From NCBI GenBank assembly GCA_024291935.2, contig CM044311.1:17383001-17447000 (forward strand): 64,000 bases of DNA. Reading direction: 5' to 3'. The notes beneath the pieces were generated by a model. It did not search any database. It worked only from the letters and a program-made list of their open reading frames with translations, and was not told where the DNA came from. This stretch comes from Okapia johnstoni. Taxonomy: Eukaryota > Chordata > Mammalia > Artiodactyla > Giraffidae. The position numbers were made by a program, and so were the translations under genes. This document shows positions 34,409-44,748 of the stretch, in pieces; position 1 is the first letter of the stretch; the number at the start of each line of letters is the position of its first letter.

Positions 34409-36190
34409 AAATGATGGTTATTATGTGCCAGTTACATTTCCAAATTCATATTTAATACATAAATAAATATTATTTTTAATGTTCATTAATATAACATTTA
34501 TTAATAAAATCATCCTAGGAGCTACCAATTGGCTGCAACACACACATTGTTAATACAGATAAGATCTATAAATTCATCATTAATCCACCGTGTGTTGAAT
34601 AAGTGTCCTAACAATAACAGTTTGGTAAATTAGAATTACCAAAAACCTAAAAAACCTGAATCTTTAGGTCAAATTTAGTTTATGCCACTGCAAAGTTTAG
34701 AGGCAGGCTCTTACTATGGTCAAGCCCAAAGTTTTTTTCCGTCCACTTTATCTCTCTTTTCTCAATTTTAATGACTTGATTTTTCTATCTGGGCTTTGAA
34801 AACTGTCTTCCAGTGTCTATAATGCTGGGAAATACCATGCAATCTGATTTTCCTTCTTATATATCTCAACAACCTAGCAACTTTTAAAAATTTTCACTAG
34901 TAATGGCCAATTGATTTGCTACATTCTACACTATCTCTAATTTCCTTCTAATTGACAGGTGATTCTTCACTTGTCAATCTGTATTACTAAAAACAATATG
35001 ATTCTATGTATAGCTGAATTAAATAATTTAGCTTCTGCTTAGGCAAAGTAGACATAAACCTAAAATAAAGCAAGTTTATGTTTACCCAGAATTTAAAAAA
35101 AATATGTATTTCTCAATTAAGACTATGAGAAGTGGTATAAAGCTACTATGTTCCACAACTTTCCTTTGAATTTAAAATATGGGTTTGGTACTAATATCAC
35201 CATTGCTAATTCTTATTTTAAGCCTTTGTGATCAAGTTTCCATCCTCTAGATATCTATTTTAAATATTTTAATAATTTAGAGAACCAGTGATAGACATAT
35301 AAATTCTCAGAAGCTTGTATATATAAATGTACATACACATTTAAACTACAGATTTGAAAGCTGCAGTTCATGAAATTTTCTTGTGATTTCCCGTAATGAT
35401 ACAAGTTAATGTAATAATTACTAAAACCTTTGATTGTCATCATAATTCAATAGCCAAATACTCTTGGAGCACTTACTCTGAGAGAGTCCCTGTGTAATGT
35501 GGTATTGACATGTTATCAGGCAACAATCCAGGTAGGTAGATTTTGGAAAAGCAGAACAAACTAGTGTGGAAAATAACAAAATCATCATTCTGTGTGTGGA
35601 AGGGATTTGAGCCATTCCTGCAGAGTCATTAAAGTAGATTTTATTAAAGTAGACAAGGCAGAGTATACCATACGTAGAGAACTGTCAATTCCTGGGCAAA
35701 AACAAGGATCACCAGGCCAGTGTTAGAAACTCTGAAATGAGCATCTGATATGAAATCGATGCAGTAATTGGTAATTAAAAGCTAAAACACAGGAGTTAGG
35801 AATTGGATAGCCAAATCAAAGTCATTAGGTGATTTTCACAATATGTGACAATGACCTGAGAATGACTCCTACCCTCACCAAAAATAAATATCATGATAGG
35901 GCCTTTTAGGTACTATATCTTGGTTCAACAAGTATATTTTAAAATCTATCAGCAAATTGTCCCCACTACTCTTCCATTCCCAGGGTGTACAGTTGAGATT
36001 GTGTTATTCAGATGTGTTTGACAGCTCCAAAGGAAGTGCCAATGAATATATCAGACCCTGCCTTGTTTTCTGTCTTGGGACTAATTCCAAAGCTTAGATC
36101 AGCCACAATTGTAAGCCCTGTTCTGAGAGGAACATTTTATCATCCTCGCCAAGAGGCAAGGGAGTTCAAATAGTTCAACTTCTAGGACTT
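34409..36190. other. Unrecognised AT-rich sequence, 1.8 kb
   Basis: No young repeat, no motif-bearing frame. Strongly AT-rich around 34430-34520 and 35090-35300. Confidence 0.5.
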
Positions 36191-36398
36191 AGTGGGTGCT
36201 CAGTCACTTCAATCATGTCCAACTCTTTGTGATCCCATGAACCATAGCCTGCCAGGCTCTTCTGTCCATGGTATTTCCCAGACAAGAACACTGGAGTGGG
36301 TTGCCATTTCCTCCTCCAGGGGATCTTCCTGACCCAGAGTTTCAACCCATGTCTCCTGCATTGGCAAGTGGATTTTTTACCACTGAGCCGCCTGGCTC
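36191..36398 (-). mobile_element. Bov-tA SINE
   Basis: Antisense copy from 'gggtgctcagtcacttcaat' to 'accactgagccgcctgg'. The first bases of the head are lost. Its B box is mutated ('gggttgaaactc' on minus). Confidence 0.9.
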
Positions 36399-37610
36399 AG
36401 TTGTCCTAATATATATCTGTCCTTCATGCTCGAGGTACCTCTGCCAGTGGTCAGTCCTCAATTTACTATCATTTATTAACTTTCTGATGGCTCAGAACAA
36501 TGACTTGATGTTCCTTCAGGAATACAAAAAGTTGTCACTCTACCCTGTAGTATCCCATTTCCTCTATAAGCTGGACTCCTGCACTGGGGATTCCATCCAT
36601 GTGATGGGAAAACCAATTCCTAAATATATAATTTTGCTCTTCTTTCCAAGTGCCACCCAGGGACCCAGATCCTGCCTATTCAAACCTACTTGTTGGCATT
36701 TTTTTTTTCCCTGCATGGACAGACCTCCCAGAATGCTGACCTCATGCATACTGACTGAATTCCTGTGTATAATGACCCACCCGCAGAATTGGTTGACCTA
36801 CCCCGTCCTGACTGTTCCTGGAATTAACTCTGAAATCTTTGTACTACCTCTTAAAATGGACCCCCACTGCAATTCTCTTCTTTTCTATGCAGCTCTCTTT
36901 GACAAGATCAAATTTTCCAACCCCCGCAACTTCCACTAGCCAGCTGACATTTTTAAAAAATTTTATCCACATGCAAAGGCTCTAATTCATGCTTAGAGTC
37001 AAAGAGAAAGAAAGATGGAAAACAAAATAAAACAAGAACACACTTATACACACGGTTTCTTTGGGTTGTATTTCTAACACGTTGTCTTGGTCCAAGAGTG
37101 CTAAATGATCATTTTCTAGTGAAATGCCTTATCTGTTCATTAAAATTAAAATAACTATTTTATAACTTATTACTATATAAATTGTATACTATATAATTTA
37201 TCTTGTATGTTTATATTATAGACTTAATAGGTACAAATGCATTTATTTCAAATAATTTAGGTAAATTATTTTAATGGGTTAAATTTTCACTTCATTTTAA
37301 AGTCTAGAAACTATTTGTATTAATCTCCTTGGAAATTTATCCTGAGAGAAGATTCAGATTCAAAGTCACAACATGAAGATTCTACATCACCAAGTAGGGT
37401 CTCCTTCAAAATCCTTCTGAACACGTCTCAGGAACACAGAGCAGATCTCAACTTAGCAGCAGGAACTGGGAAATCTTAGTTATTATTAGAATCTTCTCCA
37501 CAGTTGCCAAAGAGGTATTGAAAGTGAATAGTGAAAGTAAGAAAGTTAAAAAAGAAACTAAGAGAGAGAAGGAAGGAAAGAAAGAAACGAAAGACAATAC
37601 GGCTTTCTTA
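36399..37610. other. Unrecognised sequence with an unusually long open frame
   Basis: A 223-codon plus frame (36268-36939) starts inside the Bov-tA and runs about 180 codons into non-repeat sequence before stopping. No domain, signal or homologue recognised, and the Cys- and Phe-rich content looks like untranslated AT/CT-rich DNA. Purine-rich patch near 37540-37595. Confidence 0.4.
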
Positions 37611-38637
37611 GTTCAGTTCAGTCACTCAGTCATGTCCAACTCTTTGTAACCCCATGGACTGCAGCATGCCAGGATTCCCTGTCCATCACCAACTCCCAGA
37701 GCTTACTCAAACTCATGTCCATCGTGTCGGTGATGCCATCCAACCATCTCATCCTCTGTGGTCCCCTTCTCCTCCTGCCTTCAACATTTCCCAGCTTCAG
37801 GGTCTTTTCAAATAAGTCAGTTTTTGCATCAGGTGGCCAAATAATTGGAGTTTCAGCTTCAGCATCAGTCCTCCCAATGAATATTCAGGACTGATTTCCT
37901 TTAGGATTGACTGGTTGGATCTCCTTGCAGTCCAAAGAATTCTCAAGAGTCTTCTTCAACACCACAATTCAAAAGCATCAGTTTTTCAGCACACAGCTTT
38001 TTTTACTCACATCCGTACATGACCACTGGAAACCATAGCCTTGACTAGACGGACCTTTTTTGGCAAAATAATGTCTCTGCTTTTTAATATGCTGTCTAGG
38101 TTGGTCATAACTTTCCTTCCAAGGAGTAAGTTTCTTTTAATTTCATGGCTGCAGTCACCATCTGCAGTGATTCTGGAGCCCCCCAAAATAAAGTCTGACA
38201 CTGTTTCCACTGTTTCCCCATCTATTTGCCATGAAGTGATGGGACTGGACGCCATGATCGTAGTTTTCTGAAAGTTGAGCTTTAAGCCAACTTTTTCACT
38301 CTCCTCTTTCACTTTCATCAAGAGGCTCTTTAGTTCTTCTTCGCTTTCTGCCATAAGGGTGGTGTCATCTGCATATCTGAGGTTATTGATATTTCTCCCG
38401 GCAATCTTGATTCCAGCTTGTGCTTCATCCAGCCCAGCGTTTGTCATGATGTACTCTCCGTATAAGTTAAATAAGCAGGGTGACAAAATACAGCCTTGAT
38501 GTACTCCTTTTCCTATTTGGAACCAGTCTGTTGTTCCCTGTCCAGTTTTAACTGTTTTCTTGACCTGCATACAGATTTTTCAGGAGGCAGATCAGGTAGT
38601 CTGGTATTCCCATCTCTTGACGAATTTTCCATAGTTG
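37611..38637 (-). mobile_element. BovB LINE, 5'-truncated, about 1 kb
   Basis: Antisense from 'agttcagttcagtcactcag' to beyond the RT motif C region, ending near 'gaattttccatagttgctg'. It carries the 'gaatattcaggactg' diagnostic site. An open frame of 187 codons remains (38007-38570). Confidence 0.96.
38007..38570 (-). pseudogene. BovB RT C-terminal half
   Basis: 187-codon minus frame with motif B (QGCILSPCLFNLY at about 26-38 of the frame), the YADD box (about 66-69) and the conserved downstream 'SDF..GSRITADGDCSHEIKR' segment. It ends where a deletion near 38010 removes the sequence after 'VKAMV'. The N-terminal RT motifs and endonuclease are missing. Confidence 0.92.
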
Positions 38638-38794
38638 CTGTCTACAGATGCTTTAAATGAAAACAAGAAATGGTTCCAAATCTATTAGGAGGATAGAAAG
38701 ATTTCTAAAGCAGCTACCACTTGGCAATTTAAAATATGATACAGTTATGTATATAAGTAACAAATCATACCATATGTTACTTTGTATTTTATTT

Positions 38795-39015
38795 ACTAGA
38801 ATAGGAGCCTGCAAGCTTTTCTGTAAAAGGACACAGATGGTAAATATTTTAGACTTCATGGGTTGGTCATACTGGTTGCAACTAATCAACTATGCTGTTT
38901 TAACATGGGAGTAACCATGGACAATATGTAAGCAAATAAAAGTGGCAGTGTTCCAATAAAACTTTATTTACAAAAGAGAATTGATCAGTTCATGGGACAT
39001 AATTTGCCAATTCCC
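38795..39015. mobile_element. hAT-type MITE of the MER20/MER3 kind
   Basis: 'gcaagcttttctgtaaaagg', 'ggtaaatattttagacttca', 'ttgcaactaatcaactatgc', 'tgttccaataaaactttatt', 'tacaaaagagaattga' follow the well-known Charlie-type MITE order. Terminal bases are degraded, so target-site TA/8-mers cannot be read. I cannot be sure which subfamily. Confidence 0.68.
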
Positions 39016-39798
39016 GGTACAGACTGTAAAATCATTTGATTATATTGTGAAATACATCATTTGACATATAATATAATGAATATTTTCACAGGAAACATCA
39101 TGTAAAACAGATATACTGAATCATGTATAATTAGCTTAGAAGGAATGGGGATTATCCTGTTTCAGGAAACAATTCTGACTGGTCAGTGCTATGTACTCTT
39201 TGAGTTTTGGCTGTTTCCTCAGTGGTAGAGTTGATTAAATCCAAATCAAGTTCTTTCAAAGTAAGTAAGTTAATAAATAAATAAATGTGCTGTTTTATTG
39301 AAGAACAGTTGCACAATTTCACTTGTTTCTTTTTCTTTAGCATTTAAATGAGCTATGTGATTTAATTACCAAATTAAGTGGATAACAGTTAGAGGCATTT
39401 TTAGTTTTTAATGGTTTATTCCCTATCTGCATTTGCTTTTCTCCATTTTAAGCAGAATAAATTAATTAAGCAGAGCTCAATGGACTGAATGTTAACAAGA
39501 AAAGCATCTGTGATCATCACACAATACAATTGAATTACCAATACAACATGCAGTTTCACTTTTGTTACTCAATAGTCCTCAGTTTTTATGGCACATTCAT
39601 TCAATTGTTTGTTTTCCTTAGGACCCTTGAGGTGTCTCTCAAACAACCTGAAGTAAGATTATATATGCAAAAACCTCCAGCATTCACTCCCAAAATATTA
39701 AATGAAAGAAATTGACTCCTTAAGAATGTACAAGCATTTAGCTCATAGATCATGAAAACATTAACTTTTCCAGAATATCAAACAGATGTGATACATAT
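39016..39798. other. Unrecognised AT-rich sequence
   Basis: A short (AATA)n lies near 39270-39286. No gene or repeat recognised. Confidence 0.45.
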
Positions 39799-39845
39799 GG
39801 ACTTCCTAGGTGGCACTAGTGGTAAAAATCCTGCCTGTCAATGTA
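39799..39845 (+). mobile_element. tRNA-like Bov-tA head joined to BovB
   Basis: 47 bases of the SINE head: 'ggacttcctaggtggcacta', 'gtggtaaaaatcctgcctgt'. It then switches directly into BovB sequence at 39846 in the same orientation. The head carries the 'ggcactagtgg' variant found in a subset of Bov-tA. Confidence 0.85.
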
Positions 39846-40455
39846 CTTCATGGCAAATAGATGAGGGGAATAATGGAAACAGAAACAGACTTTATTTTCT
39901 TGGGTTCCAAAATCACTGCAGATAGTGACTGCAGCCATGAAATTAAAAGATGCTTGTTCCTTGGAAGGAAAGCTATGACAAACCTAGACAGCATATTAAA
40001 AAGCAGAGACATCAGTTTGCTGACAAAGGTTTATATAGTCAAAGCTATGGTTTTCCCAGTAGTCATGTACAGATGTGAGAGTTGGACCTTTAAAGAAGGC
40101 AGAGTGCTGAAGAATTGATGCTTTTGAACTGTGGGGCTGGAGAAGACTCTTGAGAGTCCCTTGGTCTGCAAGGAGATCAAACCAGTCCATCCTAAAGGAA
40201 ATCAGTCCTGAATATTCATTGGAAGTTTGGCCACATGATGCGAAAAACTGACTCATTGGAAAAGACTCGGATGCTGGGAAGGATTTCAGTCAGAAGGAGA
40301 AGGGGAAGACAGAGTATGAGATGGTTGGATGGCATCATCGAATCAATGGACATGAGTTTGAGCAAACTCTGGGTGATAGTGAAACACAGGGAAGCCTGGT
40401 GTGATGCAGTCCATGGGGTGGCAAAGAGTCAGAAAAAATTGAGTGACTAAACAAT
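39846..40455 (+). mobile_element. BovB LINE 3' portion, fused to SINE head
   Basis: About 610 bases from 'acttcatggcaaatagatg' to 'gagtgactaaacaataaca'. Small deletions lie near 40226 (before 'ttggccacatg'), and the frame is lost. The diagnostic site is 'cctgaatattcattgg'. No target duplication found around either the BovB or the combined head-plus-BovB unit. Confidence 0.94.
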
Positions 40456-40457
40456 AA

Positions 40458-40880
40458 CAAAAAAATATTGTCTGGGTTACTTCACTTAATATGTAATTTC
40501 TAGGTCGATTTATGTTGCTGCAAATGGAAGTATTTCATTCTTTTTTTTTTCCTGAGTAATATTCCACTGTTTATATGTACTACATCTTCTTTATCCATTC
40601 ATCTGTCAATAGACATTTAGGTACTTTCCATGTCTCAGCTGTTGTAAATAGTGCAGTTATGATTATTTGGGTGTGTATATATACATATGTGTGTGTATAT
40701 ATATATATATCATTTTGAATTAGAGGCTTTTTTTCCAAATATATACCCAAGGTCAGGATTGCTGGATCATATGGTAACTCTATTTTCAGTCTTTTAAAGA
40801 ACTTCCATATTGTTCTCCATAGTGGCTGCACCAATTTACATTTCCACCAACAATGTAGGAAGGATGTCCTTTTATTTTAG
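40458..40880 (-). mobile_element. L1 LINE, ORF2-end/3' region
   Basis: Antisense L1: 'tgggttacttcacttaatat', 'atgttgctgcaaatggaagt', 'gagtaatattccactgttta', 'tatacccaaggtcaggattg', 'ctggatcatatggtaactct', 'ccatagtggctgcaccaatt', 'acatttccaccaacaatgta'. An AT/TG microsatellite (about 40671-40710) interrupts it. Moderately diverged. Confidence 0.85.
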
Positions 40881-41256
40881 CACATTATACTTTCATTAAA
40901 AAAAAAAAATCTAGCTGCCTCATATCTCTCACTAGACCTTCAAATTTCAAATATATATAAGAAATCTTAGTTTTTTTTCCAGACATGAAGAGGGAAAAAT
41001 TCATTAATTCTCATTTGTAGTTTTCTGTTTTTGGTTTTTTTTTCAATTACCAGCAAATAATTACCAGTAATCCTCAGCTGTCTATGTTGCCCAAACTAAT
41101 GACTTGAGGACTCTGAAAGTATGCAACTCCTGTTGGATAGTTTGGTCACAAAGTCACTTGGCATCTCAGGGTTGTATGTACTGTCTTTATCAGTGCTCAG
41201 TAGTATGTCCAAAATGCTTTATTAAACATGTGTACTTTCCCCCTGCAGATGTCACA
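40881..41256. other. Unrecognised sequence, possibly further ERV-L remnant
   Basis: T- and A-rich to 41080. From about 41100 to 41256 the composition and position suggest continuation of the antisense ERV-L relic that follows the SINE, but I cannot align it block by block. Confidence 0.3.
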
Positions 41257-41268
41257 AACTTGCTCCAG

Positions 41269-41472
41269 AGTGCTCTTTCTCAGTCATGTCCTACCCTTTG
41301 CTACCCTTTTAACTGTAGCCAGGGTTCTCTGTCCATGCGATTTTTCAGGCAGGAATATTGAAGTGGGTTACCGTTTCTTTCTCCAGGTGATCTTCCCGAC
41401 CCAGGGAACAAACCTGTGTCTCCTATATCTCCTGCATTGCAGGCACATTCTTTACCTGCTGAGCCATCAAGG
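41269..41472 (-). mobile_element. Bov-tA SINE with target duplication
   Basis: Antisense full copy, fairly diverged. AACTTGCTCCAG at 41257-41268 and 41473-41484 is a perfect 12-bp target duplication. The SINE appears to sit within or at the edge of an endogenous-retrovirus relic. Confidence 0.93.
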
Positions 41473-41484
41473 AACTTGCTCCAG

Positions 41485-42100
41485 GTGACTAGAAACTTTC
41501 ATTACAGGGCTCCTTTGGGGGTTTGCCAGAGACTTCACATGACTACTTTTTGTTTGAAATTACAGAGACCTCTAGAAGTATGGGGTCTACTGGATCATAT
41601 GGTCTTATAGACAGAGCTCCTTATAGTGGCCACCAAGCCATATCTTTCTCTGGGCTGCCACTTACGACTAGAGACCTTTCATATCACTTGATAAATGGGT
41701 TGGAGTAATGTCCCTAAATGTGGACTTGAAGAGGTCTGTCAACTTTGCACTTCTGTTTTAGTGGAAGGAGATGCAAATTTCAATAACTTGTCCTTGACAT
41801 TAGAAGGTGTATCACTGTCTTCAAAGTCTGATCTCCAAACAACAGGAGTCTAAAATATCACCAATATAGTAGGCTGACTGCTTTAGAATTCGTTTTTCAT
41901 CCTCTGAAGTGCACATTTCCTTCCAAAGCCACCAGAATTGGTATTATCTCCTATCAGTTCCAATCAACATGACATCATCAACACTGTGGACCAGTGAGAG
42001 TTCTGCAGAATATCTAGATGAACCAAGGCACTTTAGGACTCTATATTGTGACCAAGACTGGGAGATTTAACAGCACTGGAGCAAGACAGTGGATGTGTAC
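41485..42100 (-). mobile_element. ERV-L-type pol relic
   Basis: Minus-strand blocks fit the RT region of an ERV-L provirus: 'ctccaaacaacaggagtcta', 'ccttccaaagccaccagaat', 'gttccaatcaacatgacatc' and the region before 'tcatcaacactgtgg'. The frame is destroyed by many stops. It resumes at 42560 beyond a SINE cluster. No LTR is seen at either side. Confidence 0.55.
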
Positions 42101-42102
42101 CT

Positions 42103-42203
42103 GAATGCTAAATTGCTACAGTCCTGTCAAACTCTTTTCAATCCTATGGACTGTAGTCTGTCAGGTTCCTCTGTCCATGGGATCCTCCTGGCAAGAATAC
42201 TGG
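42103..42203 (-). mobile_element. Bov-tA tail half, first part of compound SINE
   Basis: Antisense tail and mid part ('aatgctaaattgctacagtc' to 'gcaagaatactgg'). It stops abruptly at 42203, where a (CTG)n and a Bov-A2-type unit start. Confidence 0.88.
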
Positions 42204-42345
42204 CTGCTGCTGCTGCTGCTGCTAAGTCGCTTCAGTCATGGCCGACTTTGTGCAACCCCACAGATGGCAGCCCACAAGGCTCTTCTGTCCCTGGGATTCT
42301 CCAGGCAGGTACACTGGAGTGGGTTGCCATTTCCTTCTCCAATGC
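42204..42345 (-). mobile_element. Bov-A2-type unit with (CTG)n, middle of compound SINE
   Basis: (CTG)6 at 42204-42221, then 'ctaagtcgcttcagtcatgg' through one full monomer to 'ccttctccaatgcatgcatg'. Instead of the usual Bov-A2 linker it continues into another Bov-tA-like tail. Confidence 0.88.
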
Positions 42346-42556
42346 ATGCATGCATGCTAAGTCACTTCAGTTGTGGCCAACTCTGTGTGATAGATGGCAG
42401 CCCACCAGGCTCCTCTGTCCATGGGATTCTCTAGGCAAGAATACTGGACTGGGTTGCAATTTTGTCCTCCAGGGGACCTTCCCAACCCAGGGATGGAAGC
42501 TGGGTCTCCTGCATTGCAGGTGGATTATTTACCATTTGAACCACTAGGGAAGCCTA
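42346..42556 (-). mobile_element. Bov-tA with head, last part of compound SINE
   Basis: 'gctaagtcacttcagttgtg' tail, body and complete head ending 'gaaccactagggaagcct'. It contains a second copy of GCAAGAATACTGG (42435-42447), also present at 42191-42203. B box decayed. Confidence 0.9.
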
Positions 42557-42559
42557 AGA

Positions 42560-42790
42560 CACTGGATAAACACCGTTAATTATTATTTGTGAATTATTTC
42601 TAATCCACTTTCCAGTGACTTTGAAAAGAATGCATTGATTATATCAATAGCCACACCAGAGTCTGTGTGAATCTGTTTTAATAAAGATACTGCAGCTGAC
42701 ACAAAACATAATTTGGGATACTACTTAATTAAATTGTGATGGTAGTTATCATTCTAGTTGTGAGAAACATGAGGTAGGATGAATGATGAG
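42560..42790 (-). mobile_element. ERV-L-type pol relic, continuation
   Basis: Antisense blocks 'gaaaagaatgcattgattat', 'atcaatagccacacc', 'actgcagctgacacaaaaca' and 'ctacttaattaaattgtgat' match an earlier part of the same RT region as 41485-42100, in correct order for one provirus interrupted by SINEs. All frames are broken. Confidence 0.5.
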
Positions 42791-43282
42791 GTAGGGTGTT
42801 GATATAGCCCATAAGGAGGGAAAGCAGGGAATAGAAGACTATAAGATGGATTTATCAATAGTATTTTTAACAGGTTGTGGTGGAGGGTTTCTCAGGAGTC
42901 TCGCTGTGATTGTAAAAGTCCCCAGAAGAAAGAAGCATTCCTCTTTAGCTGTGGCAGAGCCCTTAGTAAAACCTCCCAGAAAGTCATTGGTATATGCAGA
43001 ACTCGAGGAAATAATAAACTCAAAATGAGCCTCCTGCTCTCAGGGAACTGACTAGTTCACAAGGAGATAAAGCATATTCCATCAGAAATTATGAGATGAA
43101 AGTACGAAAATAGCAGCAAAATAAAGTGTGTGTTTTATTTAACAGAGAGAATAATCAGCGTGAATCATAAGGGGCAGGAAAGCAGTGGGGGTGGAGGATT
43201 GCTTAAGTTGGATGTAGATATGTTAGTTTTATCATTAATATTTGATAAGGGAGAGCAAAGGAAATGAACTTTAAAAAAATGT
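42791..43282. other. Unrecognised sequence
   Basis: May contain further diverged ERV-L sequence near 42880-43030, but this is not supported by a clear motif. Confidence 0.4.
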
Positions 43283-43365
43283 ACTTTACGCTCTTTGACC
43301 ATGGAAAAGTAATTTAATTGCTCCGAGTCTCCATTTCCTCTTCTGTGAACAAAGCGTTTGAAACA
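43283..43365 (+). mobile_element. MIR fragment
   Basis: 'gaccatggaaaagtaattta', 'attgctccgagtctccattt', 'cctcttctgtgaac' match the sense MIR core (the segment usually reading 'cctcagtttcctcatctgtaa'). Confidence 0.5.
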
Positions 43366-43579
43366 TGGCTTAACTCAGGTTCCAAAAACAGAGCCTAATG
43401 TGGAGATTACACACTAATGTTTTGGGGTCTGGGATGAGGGGTGGGAGGCACCATGTGAGAACCACAGGAGTAAGGGATGAAGAAAGACACGGCAGAAAAG
43501 GAAGGAAATCTATAAAAGGTGGTAAATTGCTGAACTGGCCAAAGCTTTAAAAGAGAAATATTTGTGGCTTAGACATGAA

Positions 43580-44382
43580 AAATATCAATAACCTCAGATA
43601 TGCAGATGACACCACCCTTATGGCATAAAGTGAAAAGGAATTGAAGAGTCTCTTGATAAAGGTGAAAGAGGAGAGTGAAAAAGCTGGCTTAAAATTCAAC
43701 ATTCAAAAAACTAAGATCTTGGCATTGGTCACATCACTTCATGGCAAATATCTGGGAAACAATGGAAACAGTGATAGACTTTATTTTCTTAGGCTCCAAA
43801 ATCACTACAGGTGGTGACTGTAGCCATAAAATGAAAAGACACTTATTCCTTGGAAGAAAAGCTATGACAAACCTATACTATGTATTAAAAACCAGAGACA
43901 TTACCTTGCTGACAAAGGTTCATATAGTCAAAGCTATGGTCTTTGCAGTAGTCATATATGGTTGTGAGAGTTGGACTGTAAGGAAAGCTGAGCGCAGAAG
44001 AATTGATGCTTTTGAACTGTGGTGTTGGAGAAAACTCTTGAGAATCCCTTGGAAATCCAAGGAGGTCCAACCAGTGAATCCTAAAGGAAATCAACCCTGA
44101 ATATTCTTTAGAAAGACTGATGCTGAAGTTGAAACTCTAATACTTTGGAGTACTGGATGCAAAGAGCTGACTCATTAGAAAAGACTTTTATGCTGGGAAA
44201 GATGGAAGGCAGGAGAAAAAGGGGACAACAGAGGACGAGATTGTTGGATGGCATCACCGACTCAATGGACATGAGTTTGAACAAGCTCCAGGGAAATAGT
44301 GAAGGACAGGGGAGTCTGGCTTGCTGTGGTCCATGGGATGGCAAAGAGTCGGACAGGACTAAGCGACTGAACAAGAACAACA
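43580..44382 (+). mobile_element. BovB LINE, 5'-truncated, with probable target duplication
   Basis: Starts just upstream of the RT YADD-box segment ('atatcaataacctcagatat') and reaches the 3' tail ('aagcgactgaacaagaac'). AGACATGAA at 43571-43579 and 44383-44391 is a 9-bp target-duplication candidate. A 119-codon frame after RT (43741-44100) is all that stays open. Confidence 0.95.
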
Positions 44383-44462
44383 AGACATGAAGGGTATCAC
44401 CAGGGAGACCATATCTCTAGTTTTCAGAACACAAGGTGGTAAAAAAAAAGGTGGGGGGCAGG

Positions 44463-44748
44463 GGCTTCCCTGTGGTCCAGTGGTTAAGAATCTGTCTTGC
44501 AATGCAAGGGACATTGGTTCAATCCCTGGTCTGGGAGGATTCCACATCCACGGGGTAACTAAGCCCATGCACCACAACTACTGAGCCCGCACTCTGAAGC
44601 TTGTGAGAAACAACTACTAAATCCCTGAGCCCTAGAGCCTGTGCTGCTGAACAAGAGAAGCCGCTGCAAGAAGTCCGCACACTTGAGGAAGCTCATGCAC
44701 AGCAACAAAGACCCAGCACAGCCAAAAATAAATAAATATTTTTTTAAA
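44463..44748 (+). mobile_element. CHR-type tRNA-headed SINE, near full length
   Basis: Head 'ggcttccctgtggtccagtg', intact-looking B box 'ggttcaatccc' (about 44517), body with 'ggtaactaagcccatgcacc', 'acaactactgagcccgcact', 'agagaagccgctgcaag', 'cagcaacaaagacccagcac', and an A-rich tail. Best CHR copy in the window. It lies 80 bases after the BovB end. Confidence 0.88.

Noticed and set aside
42089..42547. 152-codon plus frame containing an alanine run
   Set aside because: The alanines are the (CTG)n of a Bov-A2 unit and the rest is antisense SINE.
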